A stretch of DNA of 64,000 nucleotides from Anaerorhabdus sp964386325 (GTDB lineage: Bacteria > Bacillota_I > Bacilli_A > Erysipelotrichales > Erysipelotrichaceae), in assembly GCA_964386325.1 (NCBI GenBank), contig CAYLQY010000001.1:124001-188000 (forward strand). Reading direction: 5' to 3'. Each line of letters opens with the position of its first letter. Within the stretch, counting starts at the first letter, position 1. The translations under genes and the position numbers were made by a program. The notes beneath the pieces were generated by a model, which searched no databases, was not told where the DNA came from, and worked only from the letters and a program-made list of their open reading frames with translations. Positions 8,951-17,802 of the stretch are shown here, piece by piece.

Positions 8951-10480
8951 ATGAGAACAAAGCATTCATTATATAACATCTTGGTTACTTTGATCACAAG
9001 TATAATTTTGCCTTTGGTCGGATTTATCAAATATAGTTTATTTGTAAAGTTTTATGGAAGTGATATTAATGGAATACAACTAACAATTGCACAGATTATT
9101 ATGTTTTTAAATATTTGTGAAGTATCTTATTCGTTGGCTTTTAGACAATTATTGTTCAAGCCGTTGGCAAATAACGATAAAGAAACAGTATTAAAGTATT
9201 ATTATGGTGCTAGGAAAATATTCAAATTAACAGGATATATTGTTATTGGGTTGGGGTTGATTGTTGCGATCTTATTTCCTTTCTTTGCGCACTCACCATT
9301 TGATTATCTACAAACGGTGGGTATGTTTGTGATTTTATGTATACCTTATGGGATATCATATTTTATGATGGGACCAAACCTCGTTATTATTGCAGATCAG
9401 CAAGAATATAAAATTAATATTTGGATACAATCTTTTATGATATTAAGAATGTTTCTCATGATTTGTATTATTTTAGCTAAAATGGATTTCATATGGATTA
9501 TACTAATCGAAGGTGCAAATATATTGTTATCAAATTACGTTGCTCGAAGAATTGCATTAAAAGCTTATCCTTGGTTATTAAATACACCAACGGCAGTGTC
9601 TTCAAATGAATTTGTAACTAATGCAAAGTATACTTTTGTGCAACGATTAGCAACACTTGCGACATCAAACACTGATAATATCGTTATTGCAATGTTTATG
9701 GGCTATGGTATGACGAGTGTATTTGGGAGTTATAGTTATTTAACTGATTCAGTATCTAAAATTATAAATGGTGCAATTACTTCACCAATTAATAGTTTCG
9801 GGAATTTATTCAATGATAATAGAGCAGATGCCTACAATGTATTTACTGAATTTTTTAATTTTGCTGTTTACATTGCTAGTATAATTTCAATTTGCATTTT
9901 TGTTGTTATGAATGATTTCTTGGTTTATTGGATGAGGAATACAGAAAATCCTGAGTTATATAATGTGTCAATAATTATTGCATTTTTATTTGCTGTTAAT
10001 ATATTCTATTTAACAATGCGAGAACCAATTATTATATCTAGAGATGCAAATGGATTATTTAAATATGCTAAAAACAATGCATTTTTAATGGCGATTACAA
10101 AAGTTGTTCTATCAATAATTCTTATTCAATTTTGGGGGTTTGCTGGTATTTTATTAGCGACTTTAATCACAAATTGGGTCATTGATTTTTTATACAATCC
10201 TGTCCTTGTGTACAATAAAGTATTTAAACTAAGACCAATACGCTATTATATAATGGTTTTGTCACGATTCATTTTAGCATTAAGTATAGGTTTAATTGCG
10301 TATATCATTTGGAACAATTATCATGCATATGTAAGTGGCGGTATAATGCATTTTGTTGTTGCTTGCTTAATCCTTGGGGTTTCAGTAGGTGGGATAATGA
10401 CGGTAATATATGCTGTTTCATACAAATCTTACAGAAATTTGTTTAACCGTTTATATAGGATGTATTGCAAAAAAATTTAA
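8951..10480 (+). CDS. Wzx-type polysaccharide flippase-like membrane protein
   Basis: 509 residues with about 12-14 membrane segments, matching the MOP-superfamily polysaccharide exporters in size and pattern. The N-terminal part (residues 1-40) has the amphipathic start and KFYGSDINGIQL loop seen in oligosaccharide flippases. The middle has the charged RLATLATSNTDNIVIAMFMG segment typical of the seventh helix region. The start has AGGGGG about 6 bp upstream. It is monocistronic and far from the sugar locus at 57-63 kb, so its glycan is unknown. It could export a teichoic-acid or capsule precursor. Confidence 0.8.
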   Translation: MRTKHSLYNILVTLITSIILPLVGFIKYSLFVKFYGSDINGIQLTIAQIIMFLNICEVSYSLAFRQLLFKPLANNDKETVLKYYYGARKIFKLTGYIVIGLGLIVAILFPFFAHSPFDYLQTVGMFVILCIPYGISYFMMGPNLVIIADQQEYKINIWIQSFMILRMFLMICIILAKMDFIWIILIEGANILLSNYVARRIALKAYPWLLNTPTAVSSNEFVTNAKYTFVQRLATLATSNTDNIVIAMFMGYGMTSVFGSYSYLTDSVSKIINGAITSPINSFGNLFNDNRADAYNVFTEFFNFAVYIASIISICIFVVMNDFLVYWMRNTENPELYNVSIIIAFLFAVNIFYLTMREPIIISRDANGLFKYAKNNAFLMAITKVVLSIILIQFWGFAGILLATLITNWVIDFLYNPVLVYNKVFKLRPIRYYIMVLSRFILALSIGLIAYIIWNNYHAYVSGGIMHFVVACLILGVSVGGIMTVIYAVSYKSYRNLFNRLYRMYCKKI

Positions 10481-10796
10481 CTGGTCACTTAAAAGATGGC
10501 AAATTCAAGTTTCTAGGAATTAGAAATAAGGAAATAGATACTGTATGTTTGCGTATTTGTCTGAAAAATGGAAATGTAGTGAATCCTTTCTTGTAGAGGG
10601 AAATTTATAATAATTGCCTATAATAAGCTTAAAATAGTCTTATATTTTTAATGAGTACAGATTATATTATCTGCTATGAAATATTTTTTTCTTCATAATT
10701 GTAGTGCTATAGCTAGATATTTAATTTAGAAAGAAGGTTTCAGAAATGTAAATTATTTTCATTGGTCATTTCACTTTTATCTCATTAATTCTATGC
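10481..10796. other. Intergenic region with a possible gene remnant
   Basis: About 315 bp before the cobalamin-riboswitch promoter. A frame from a TTG at 10465 to a stop at 10596 reads as 43 protein-like codons (…GHLKDGKFKFLGIRN…) but has no ribosome binding site. It may be debris of a lost gene. Nothing else is visible. Confidence 0.3.
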
Positions 10797-10802
10797 TATA
10801 AT
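10794..10802 (+). promoter_or_regulatory. Extended -10 promoter of the cobalamin operon
   Basis: TGCTATAAT (TG at 10794-10795, TATAAT at 10797-10802) lies just upstream of the riboswitch. No good -35 is seen, which is acceptable for an extended -10. Confidence 0.6.
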
Positions 10803-10811
10803 ACCAATAGC

Positions 10812-10997
10812 AATGAGGTGTTTTACTTAATAGGGAATAGAGTTTAATCTCTAGCTGCCCCAGCAACCGTGATGTTGACGAGATTCTAATTTATCCACTG
10901 TACACTGTATGGGAAGGAAGAATCAAGGATGATACTAAGCCGGTAGACCTGCCTATTGTGATTTTACGATTCTTCTGGGTGAAAGACGTCGGTGGTT
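10812..10997 (+). ncRNA. Cobalamin (B12) riboswitch aptamer
   Basis: The leader contains the conserved cobalamin-riboswitch elements in order: a GAGGTG start, GGGAATAG, GCTGCCCCAGCAACCG, a CACTGTA-GGGAAGGA block, and the B12 box AGCCGGTAGACCTGCC, ending with GAAAGACGTCGGTGG. A terminator hairpin (11048) follows before the first gene, so adenosylcobalamin binding probably reduces expression of the three downstream genes by termination. Confidence 0.93.
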
Positions 10998-11047
10998 TAA
11001 GCATAAATAGGGCTTTTAAGGCTTTTATGTTTAGGTGCCTTCAATTC

Positions 11048-11076
11048 ACTCATTCTTTGAAGAATGAGTTTTTTAT
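11048..11076 (+). terminator. Riboswitch-controlled terminator
   Basis: ACTCATTCTT (11048-11057) pairs with AAGAATGAGT (11060-11069), followed by TTTTTT. It sits between the cobalamin aptamer and the ribosome binding site at 11081-11090, which is the standard place for the expression platform. Confidence 0.85.
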
Positions 11077-11097
11077 TTTAAAGAAGGGGGTATTCTT

Positions 11098-11598
11098 ATG
11101 ACAGATGCTAGGGCATGTGCATATTCTTATTTGTATGAGACTTCATCTTTGTGCGATTATGAAATTGCGACAGATTTGTTAGCTTCAAGAATAGGGTTAG
11201 CAATGCACGATGTTAAGCACAGCGATTTAAAATTTCTTGTTGAGCTTGTCTACCATGCAAATGGATCCATGCGTGGTAAATGCGCAATAACAGAGGAAGA
11301 TTTAAAGAGGTGTAATGATTTGTATGAGGAATATCTTGAAAAAGTTGGACCCTGTAAAATGTTTGTACTTCCATGTGGGTGTAGAGGAGCATCAGTGCTA
11401 CATTGCCTAAGAAGTGAAACAAAATCAATTATTCGAATTCTGGCGAAGATTGATCGCGAACCAGAAAGAGTAAAGAATAAAAACATCCATCAATTTTTCA
11501 ACCTTCTATCTAATTTGTTCTTTTTAATGGCATTGTACGAAAACAAACAAGAAAACGTGAAAGAAAGTGAATTTGTCTCTAAAAGTTATGAGTGTTAG
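11098..11598 (+). CDS. Divergent PduO-type cobalamin adenosyltransferase homologue
   Basis: 166 residues, first gene after the cobalamin riboswitch, with AAGGGGG upstream. The C-terminal half follows the PduO/EutT pattern: KMFVLPCGCRGASVLH (family: FxLPGGxxxAxxLH), an Arg six residues on as in the ARTVCRR helix, and FFNLLSNLFFLMALYEN (family: LNRLSDxLFxLAR, Asn kept, Asp changed to Asn). The middle (YEIATDLLASRIGLAM) fits the VDELNSxIG helix. The N-terminal ATP-contact loop (KTGDxGxT) is missing and the protein is Cys-rich (8 Cys or more). It may adenosylate, or only bind, cobalamin. The family call is mine by pattern and needs a profile search. Confidence 0.65.
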   Translation: MTDARACAYSYLYETSSLCDYEIATDLLASRIGLAMHDVKHSDLKFLVELVYHANGSMRGKCAITEEDLKRCNDLYEEYLEKVGPCKMFVLPCGCRGASVLHCLRSETKSIIRILAKIDREPERVKNKNIHQFFNLLSNLFFLMALYENKQENVKESEFVSKSYEC

Positions 11599-12085
11599 AA
11601 CACTGACAAGAATTGCGATTATGGCCAGCATTCAATCCGCTGTATTTACCATATTCTCGCAAGTATTGTATTTAGAGGGGATAACTTTTACGGTTTGTTT
11701 GTTTGCATGTGTGTTTAAAAAAGAAGAAGTTGTATTTGCATCATTTATTTTTGCGATGGTAAATATGCTAGTTCAAGGAATTAGTATTTGGACGATGATG
11801 TATGCAATTATTTATCCAACCTATAGTTTAATAATTGCTTCATTTAAAGGTTTTTGGTTAAAGAAACCAATGGCTTTAGTTGTTGCCTGTGGTATATTAT
11901 CATTTGCAACGGGACAATTATTAGATTTACCATTTATTTTATTTGCCAAAGAAATTACTATTTTTTACATTATTCTTGGTTTGAAAACTTCAATTATACA
12001 AGGATGCCTTAGTGCATTTATGTGTCTGCTTATTTTTGAACCATGTCTAAAAGTATTACAAAAAATCGAGGGAGAAGCATTATGA
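11588..12085 (+). CDS. ECF transporter S component, probably for cobalamin
   Basis: 165 residues with about five to six membrane segments and no charged cytosolic domain, the build of an energy-coupling-factor substrate-binding (S) subunit. The N-terminal RTLTRIAIMASIQSAVFTIFS carries the AxxxA-like first helix that contacts EcfT. I chose ATG 11588, overlapping the previous gene by 11 bp; a GTG at 11567 is also possible and neither has a strong site. Its place under a cobalamin riboswitch suggests that it imports cobalamin or a precursor, like CbrT of lactobacilli, but it could carry a related corrinoid. The EcfAA'T module is not in this window, as in group II systems with shared energising subunits. 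Confidence 0.75.
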   Translation: MSVRTLTRIAIMASIQSAVFTIFSQVLYLEGITFTVCLFACVFKKEEVVFASFIFAMVNMLVQGISIWTMMYAIIYPTYSLIIASFKGFWLKKPMALVVACGILSFATGQLLDLPFILFAKEITIFYIILGLKTSIIQGCLSAFMCLLIFEPCLKVLQKIEGEAL

Positions 12086-12513
12086 AAAAGAAAATATTAA
12101 TAGGTTTAGGGATAGTTGCCATTGCAGCATTAGCAATTTTCGGATTACAAGCATTACTACCATCAAATGAAGCACAAGTAGGAAACAAACAATTGAATAT
12201 TGTTGTTATTGACACAACAAATGACAACAAAGAATTATTTAATGATACTATCAAGACTGATGCAGAAACTTTAGGTGATGCATTAGCAGGGGTTCCTGAA
12301 TTAAAAATGGTAACTGAAGATAGTTCATATGGTAGATATATTCAAGCACTATGTGGTGTTGAACAAGGCCCACAAGAAAGTGGACCATGGTGGTTATACG
12401 AATCAGATAATAACGAATCATGTAAAGCACAAGGAATGTGTATGGGTATCGATGATACTGTCATTAAAGATGGTGACAATTTCACATTTAATTTCACAGC
12501 AAGTTTTAACTAA
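12082..12513 (+). CDS. Membrane-tethered DUF4430 (transcobalamin-like) protein
   Basis: 143 residues. An N-terminal anchor or signal (residues 3-22) is followed by one extracellular DUF4430 domain. Hallmarks are the TLGDAL segment, SSYGRYIQALCGVEQGP and WWLYESDNNE, the pattern of the transcobalamin/intrinsic factor C-terminal domain. No lipobox Cys is seen, so it is probably anchored by the uncleaved helix. It overlaps the S-component gene by 4 bp (ATGA) and has GAGGGAGA upstream. I infer that it captures cobalamin outside the cell and hands it to the S component. DUF4430 alone lacks the alpha6/alpha6 domain of transcobalamin. Confidence 0.8.
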   Translation: MKKKILIGLGIVAIAALAIFGLQALLPSNEAQVGNKQLNIVVIDTTNDNKELFNDTIKTDAETLGDALAGVPELKMVTEDSSYGRYIQALCGVEQGPQESGPWWLYESDNNESCKAQGMCMGIDDTVIKDGDNFTFNFTASFN

Positions 12514-12552
12514 GAGAAGAACATCTAATTCTCTATAAGAGAGGGATATATC

Positions 12553-14808
12553 ATGGAAAATTTAGAAGTAATCAAGCGCGATGGCAGAATCGTGCAATTT
12601 AATAGCGACAAAATCATAGCTGCAATTCAAAAAGGATTTTGTAAAAACACAGATAGTTATGATAAAGCGAAGAAAATTTGTGAAACAGTAATCGAGAAAA
12701 TAAAAGATTTAAATACAAATAAAGTAGAAATCGAACGAATTCAAGATTTTGTGGAAGAAGCATATGTTGAAAACAATTATATAAACGAATATAAACAATT
12801 TAAAAATTATCGTCAAAAGAGAACTCTAGCAAGAGAATGTTTCTCACAAAAAGAACATAAACTTATGAAAACACTTGAAAACTTTGGAATCAAAGAAGCA
12901 AGTGAAGTAGATGAAAAAAGAGAAAATGCAAATATCAATGGAGATACTGCGATGGGATTGATGTTAAAGTATGGAAGTACTTTATCGAAAGCCTATACAA
13001 CATCTTATTGTTTAGATAAAACATTTGGAGATGCACATGATTTTGGAGAAATTCATATTCATGACATGGATTTTTATCCAATGGGGACAACCACTTGTCT
13101 ACAAATTAATTTAGACCAATTATTTAAAGATGGATTTAATACTGGACATGGTTTCTTAAGACAACCAAAGAGTATTGCTTCTTATGCTTCTCTTGCAGCT
13201 ATTGCAATTCAATCTAATCAAAATGATCAACATGGTGGTCAAGCAATTCCACTTTTTGATTACTATTTATCAAAAGGAACACTTTGTTCTTTTAAAAAGA
13301 ATTACATTCAAATGTTGAAAGATTTCCAAGATTTCACATCGACCTATAATGAAGAAGAAATTCAAACAATCACAGATAAAATTGATGCTTTAGAAGATAT
13401 TCAAAAAGTTGAAAATACCGATAAATTTTATGAGAAGGTTGTTGCGAAAACTGAAAAAGAAACATACCAAGCAATGGAAGGATTAATACATAATCTAAAT
13501 ACCATGCATTCTCGTGCTGGTGCACAAGTACCATTTAGCTCAATTAACTTTGGAACTTGTACTACTGCTGCAGGTAGAATGGTTTCTCGTAATTTATTAC
13601 TTGCGATGGAAAGCGGACTTGGAAATCATGAAACACCAATTTTCCCAATCCTTATTTTTAAAGTAAAAGAAGGAAATAACTTTAATGAAGGTGATATCAA
13701 CTATGACTTATTTAAGTTAGCAATTCGCTGTTCAAGTAAAAGAATGTTTCCAAACTTTGCGTTTATTGATGCACCATTTAATAAACAATATTACAAAGAA
13801 GGGATTCCTGAAACTGAAATTGCCTATATGGGATGTCGTACACGTGTAATTGGTAATAGTGCTTGCCCAGAGGATGAAGTTGTAGTTGGAAGAGGAAATC
13901 TAAGTTTTACTTCAATCAATTTACCTCGTCTAGGAATTAAACATGGTTTAGGTAAAAAAGACATTGAAGGTTTCTATAAAGAACTTGATGAAAAACTTGA
14001 ATTAGTAAAGAAACAATTACTTGAACGTTTTGCAGTACAATGTCAAAAGAAGGTGAAAAACTTTCCGTTCTTAATGGCACAAGGTAACTGGAAAGGTTCA
14101 GAAAAACTTGAACTAGAAGATACATTAGAAGAGGTTTTAAAACAAGGAACATTGACTATAGGATTTATAGGGCTTGCTGAATGTCTTTCAGCACTTGTAG
14201 GTCAACACCATGGTCAAGATGAAAAATCACAAGAACTAGGTTTAGAAATCGTTAAACATATGCGTGAGAAGTGTGATGAATTCTCTAAAGAAACAGGACT
14301 TAATTTCTCACTAATCGCAACACCTGCAGAAGGATTGTCAGGCCGATTTGTTAAAATCGATCAAGAAATGTTTGGTGATATTCCAGAAGTAACAGATAAA
14401 GAATATTACACAAATTCATTCCATGTCCCAGTTGGTTACGATATAAATATCAAGAAGAAACTTCAACTCGAAGCGCCTTATCATGAATACACTAATGGTG
14501 GACACATTTCTTATGTGGAAGTAGATGGTGATGTTGCGAATAATCTTGATGCATTTGAAAAAATTGTGAGAATGATGAGAGAAACAAATATTGGTTATGG
14601 TGCTATTAACCATCCATTAGATAGAGATCCAGTATGCGGATATAATGGAATTATTAATGATGAATGTCCATTATGTCATCGTCAAGAAGAAGAAATTCCT
14701 TTTGAAAGAATACGTCGTATTACAGGATATCTTGTAGGGACACTTGATCGCTTTAATAACGCAAAACTTGCGGAAGTTAGAGATCGCGTAAAACATGGCA
14801 AAAATTAG
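12553..14808 (+). CDS. nrdD: Anaerobic (class III) ribonucleoside-triphosphate reductase
   Basis: 751 residues. It reduces ribonucleoside triphosphates to deoxy forms under anaerobic conditions using a glycyl radical. An ATP-cone domain opens the protein (VIKRDGRIVQFNSDKI, residues 5-20). The C-terminus has the Zn-site cysteines (CGYNGIINDECPLCH) and the radical region RRITGYLVG, with G725 the expected radical glycine. It has a GAGAGGG site 11 bp upstream of the ATG and overlaps nrdG by 14 bp. It is independent of B12 although it lies behind the cobalamin operon. The two are separated by 39 bp with no strong terminator. Confidence 0.96.
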   Translation: MENLEVIKRDGRIVQFNSDKIIAAIQKGFCKNTDSYDKAKKICETVIEKIKDLNTNKVEIERIQDFVEEAYVENNYINEYKQFKNYRQKRTLARECFSQKEHKLMKTLENFGIKEASEVDEKRENANINGDTAMGLMLKYGSTLSKAYTTSYCLDKTFGDAHDFGEIHIHDMDFYPMGTTTCLQINLDQLFKDGFNTGHGFLRQPKSIASYASLAAIAIQSNQNDQHGGQAIPLFDYYLSKGTLCSFKKNYIQMLKDFQDFTSTYNEEEIQTITDKIDALEDIQKVENTDKFYEKVVAKTEKETYQAMEGLIHNLNTMHSRAGAQVPFSSINFGTCTTAAGRMVSRNLLLAMESGLGNHETPIFPILIFKVKEGNNFNEGDINYDLFKLAIRCSSKRMFPNFAFIDAPFNKQYYKEGIPETEIAYMGCRTRVIGNSACPEDEVVVGRGNLSFTSINLPRLGIKHGLGKKDIEGFYKELDEKLELVKKQLLERFAVQCQKKVKNFPFLMAQGNWKGSEKLELEDTLEEVLKQGTLTIGFIGLAECLSALVGQHHGQDEKSQELGLEIVKHMREKCDEFSKETGLNFSLIATPAEGLSGRFVKIDQEMFGDIPEVTDKEYYTNSFHVPVGYDINIKKKLQLEAPYHEYTNGGHISYVEVDGDVANNLDAFEKIVRMMRETNIGYGAINHPLDRDPVCGYNGIINDECPLCHRQEEEIPFERIRRITGYLVGTLDRFNNAKLAEVRDRVKHGKN

Positions 14809-15295
14809 ACTTGCTGCACCACTTCAAGCAGATAGTGTTGTAGATGGTCAAGGTTTAAGACTAGTTGTATGGACGCAAGGCTGCCCGCATCACTGTGCTG
14901 GTTGTCATAATGAAGAATCGCATGATTATGATGGTGGTAAACTTTATGATTTGGATGAACTTTGTCAAGAAATCAAAGATTTAGATTATCATGATGGGAT
15001 TACTTTATCTGGTGGCGAACCTTTTGAACAAGTTGAAGAATGCTTAGTGCTTGCGAAATATGCGAATTCAATTGGACTAAACGTTTGGTGCTATACAGGG
15101 TATACTTGGGAAACTCTTCAAAGTAGAAACAACCCATTAATTCAAGAATTCTTAAATTATATTGATATATTAGTAGATGGAAAATTCGAGAAGAATTTAA
15201 AATCATTAGAATGTAAATTTAGAGGTTCCAGTAATCAACGATGTATCGAAGTGAATAAATCAAAAGAATTAGATAAAATATGTACGCTTTACTAA
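14795..15295 (+). CDS. nrdG: Anaerobic ribonucleotide reductase activating protein
   Basis: 166 residues, a radical SAM enzyme that installs the glycyl radical on NrdD. The [4Fe-4S] motif CPHHCAGC uses C30, C34 and C37, and the SAM-binding TLSGGEPF motif follows. It starts inside the end of nrdD, which indicates coupled translation. Confidence 0.95.
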   Translation: MAKIRLAAPLQADSVVDGQGLRLVVWTQGCPHHCAGCHNEESHDYDGGKLYDLDELCQEIKDLDYHDGITLSGGEPFEQVEECLVLAKYANSIGLNVWCYTGYTWETLQSRNNPLIQEFLNYIDILVDGKFEKNLKSLECKFRGSSNQRCIEVNKSKELDKICTLY

Positions 15296-15320
15296 AGACA
15301 ATCGAAAGATTGTCTTTTAT
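15294..15320 (+). terminator. nrdDG terminator
   Basis: AAAGACAATC and GATTGTCTTT form a 10-bp stem with a GAAA tetraloop, followed by T residues. It begins at the nrdG stop codon. Confidence 0.85.
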
Positions 15321-15344
15321 AATAGAGTGAAAGGAGATAGCAGT

Positions 15345-16394
15345 ATGAAAAAAGAAAAATTTGGAATGAAATATATTGATTTTCGCAGTGATACAGTAAC
15401 ATTCCCAACTCAAGAAATGCGAAATGCCATGAGTAAAGCAATTGTTGGTGATGATGTTTATGGAGATGATCCAACCGTAAATGAATTAGAAATGACAGCT
15501 GCTAAGTTATTAGGAAAAGAAGCAGGACTTTTTGTAAGTAGTGGAACAATGGGAAATTTACTTTCAATATGGACACATACAGATCGTGGGGATGAAATTA
15601 TAACGGGATGGCATAATCATATAATTGTTCATGAACAAGCAGGTATTGCCCAAATTGCTCAGGTAATGCCACGGGTTATTTGTCATGAAAATGATTTTAT
15701 CTATCCAGAAGATATTGAAAAGAATATTCGACCTAATGATATTCACGAACCACATACAACACTTGTAAGTGTTGAAAATGCATTGTCAAATGGATTAGTT
15801 GTTCCGCTAGATATTATGAAGGCTAATTATGAAATGGCAAAAAAATATAATCTTAAAGTACATCTTGATGGTGCTAGGCTCTTTAATGCGGCAGTAACAC
15901 TGGGGTGTGAAGCAAAAGATATTGCCCAATATGCAGATAGTGTAACTTTCTGTTTATCAAAAGGGTTATGTGCTCCTTATGGTTCAGTAATTGTTGGAAC
16001 AAAAGAATTTATTGATAAGGCACGTCGTCATCGTAAAATGATTGGTGGCGGAACTCGTCAAGCAGGCGTACTTGCGGCTTGTGGTTTGTTGGCATTAAAG
16101 AAAATGACAAAACGATTGAAACAAGATCATCAAAATGCTAAGTATCTTGCGAAAGAATTAAACGCAATTGATGGTATTGAAGTTGATGTTGATAAAGTTC
16201 AAATAAATATGGTTTTCTTTAAATTAGATAAAAAGAAAATCAATGAGAAAGAATTCTTAAAACAATGTGATAAAAAATCGATATTAATGAATCCTGCTAC
16301 AGATGGAGAATATCGTGTAGTAACTCATTATTGGATTGAGAAAGAAGATTGCGATAAGTTTATACAATGCTTACTCACAAGTAAAAAGAAATAA
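15345..16394 (+). CDS. ltaE: Low-specificity threonine aldolase-like PLP enzyme
   Basis: 349 residues. The family cleaves L-threonine (and allo-threonine) to glycine and acetaldehyde. It has DFRSDTVTFPTQEM at the N-terminus, SSGTMGNLLS, HLDGARLFNA (PLP-binding Asp/Arg), and the lysine region FCLSKGLCAPYGSV that forms the Schiff base. The start at ATG 15345 has AAAGGAG 11 bp upstream; the frame extends to a GTG at 15327 that overlaps this site. Both flanks are terminators, so it is monocistronic. Confidence 0.9.
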   Translation: MKKEKFGMKYIDFRSDTVTFPTQEMRNAMSKAIVGDDVYGDDPTVNELEMTAAKLLGKEAGLFVSSGTMGNLLSIWTHTDRGDEIITGWHNHIIVHEQAGIAQIAQVMPRVICHENDFIYPEDIEKNIRPNDIHEPHTTLVSVENALSNGLVVPLDIMKANYEMAKKYNLKVHLDGARLFNAAVTLGCEAKDIAQYADSVTFCLSKGLCAPYGSVIVGTKEFIDKARRHRKMIGGGTRQAGVLAACGLLALKKMTKRLKQDHQNAKYLAKELNAIDGIEVDVDKVQINMVFFKLDKKKINEKEFLKQCDKKSILMNPATDGEYRVVTHYWIEKEDCDKFIQCLLTSKKK

Positions 16395-16428
16395 AACAAA
16401 GACTAAGTAAAAGAAGAATGTAACTAAA

Positions 16429-16454
16429 AAGGCTTACTCGAATGAGTAAGCCTT
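16429..16454. terminator. Convergent terminator
   Basis: AAGGCTTACTC and GAGTAAGCCTT form an 11-bp stem with a GAAT loop. On the minus strand it is followed by TTTTT and serves the aminotransferase gene. The plus-strand T-tract is weak. Confidence 0.8.
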
Positions 16455-16459
16455 AAATG

Positions 16460-17686
16460 TTAATCCATTAATAATTTAATTGCTGTAGCTAAACCTTTTG
16501 TTTTTTCAACAGTACAAGAACATATAGCTACACGAATACCTAAATTAACTTTAACTGTAAAAATATGATGGTTGATTAATTTATCGTGAAGGCGGTCACG
16601 TTGTTCATTATTGGTGCATTGAACAGTAACGAAGAATCCTTCTTTATAAGGATAAACGGGTAATTCGATTTTCTTCGCTTCTTCTAAAAAAAGTTCACTA
16701 CGTTGTTTTAGAAGATCAATATAGTCTTGCTTCTCAGACATAAAGTTGAAATAATTATCTGTGGTTACCCAAGTGAAGTTATCCATTGCGGCATTAGGAA
16801 TGTTACTCCAAATGGCACGGGCAAATTTTTCGAATACAATTTCTACTTCTCTTACTTTATTGGCATTCTTTCCAAGAAGAACTGCAGCACCACAACGTAA
16901 TCCATAAGAAGTACAAGTTTTAGAACAGCTAAATGCAATACTAATAAGAACATCATCACTAATATTATTAAATGTTTCCATGACTTTTCTTGATTGCGGA
17001 ATATCATAAGCATAATCAATATAGGCAATATCATCGATGAGAATTACTGGACCTTCTTTTGAACATTCATTTAAGAAGTCAATTACTTGATCCCATTCTT
17101 CACGTGTCATTGAATAACCAGTTGGATTATGACAAGGATCATTAATTACAACAAGAAGTTTCTTTTGGTTGTTCATGACTTCTGTACAAATCTCTTTGAA
17201 GTTAGTGAGATTGAAATGATCTTCTTCAAATAGTGAGTATGTTTTCACATCGAAATTGTTTTGGGTTGCCATTAGACGGTAGCTACCCCACGCAATATTG
17301 GGAAGAATAACTGTTTCACCGGCATCTAAAATATTAGAGAATGTCATGCTGACAGCACCGCTACCTCCAGGAGTTGCGATAACACTATGTGTTAAGTTTA
17401 TATCTGCTCCTTGCGTAATCCATTGATATACTTGTTCACGATAAGTTTCATTTCCGATAAAACTTGCGGCATATTTTGCTTTAGTGCGATCTGGAATTTG
17501 GTCATAATGTTCAAATACACTTTTGAATGCGACAAGATTTCCATCTTCGTCGTATAATGATCCAATTGATGCGTTTACTACATTTTCTGCACCAATTCGC
17601 TTTGCTTCTTTATTCGCTAAATCTACTACTGCAAATACAGTATCTTCAATTGGAACTAAGTTTGCTGCTCTTCTTGTAAAAGTCAT
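16460..17686 (-). CDS. Class I/II aminotransferase (aspartate/aromatic type)
   Basis: 408 residues, PLP-dependent. The start at 17686 (MTFTRRAANLVPIED) has GAGGGA about 8 bp upstream; the longer frame to 17743 is unlikely. Fold type I marks are TPGGSGAVSMTFSN, the NDPCHNPTGYSMT motif with the pyridine-contacting region, DDIAYIDYAYD, and the Schiff-base lysine in SCSKTCTSYGLRCG. The C-terminal substrate Arg region is GIRVAICSC. The substrate is not determined; aspartate, tyrosine or an aromatic keto acid are all possible. Confidence 0.85.
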   Translation of the reverse strand: MTFTRRAANLVPIEDTVFAVVDLANKEAKRIGAENVVNASIGSLYDEDGNLVAFKSVFEHYDQIPDRTKAKYAASFIGNETYREQVYQWITQGADINLTHSVIATPGGSGAVSMTFSNILDAGETVILPNIAWGSYRLMATQNNFDVKTYSLFEEDHFNLTNFKEICTEVMNNQKKLLVVINDPCHNPTGYSMTREEWDQVIDFLNECSKEGPVILIDDIAYIDYAYDIPQSRKVMETFNNISDDVLISIAFSCSKTCTSYGLRCGAAVLLGKNANKVREVEIVFEKFARAIWSNIPNAAMDNFTWVTTDNYFNFMSEKQDYIDLLKQRSELFLEEAKKIELPVYPYKEGFFVTVQCTNNEQRDRLHDKLINHHIFTVKVNLGIRVAICSCTVEKTKGLATAIKLLMD

Positions 17687-17802
17687 CTCAAATCCCTCTT
17701 TCATCTTATGTATAAGTATAGATTTTATCATGATTAAAATCAAGAATAGGTAGATAAAATTTTAAATATCATGTACACTAATTAAGGATTAGGAGTGATA
17801 GT

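Noticed and set aside
12043..12081. Upstream extension of the DUF4430 gene
   Set aside because: The extra residues overlap the S-component gene and would break the N-terminal anchor; the ATG at 12082 has the better site.
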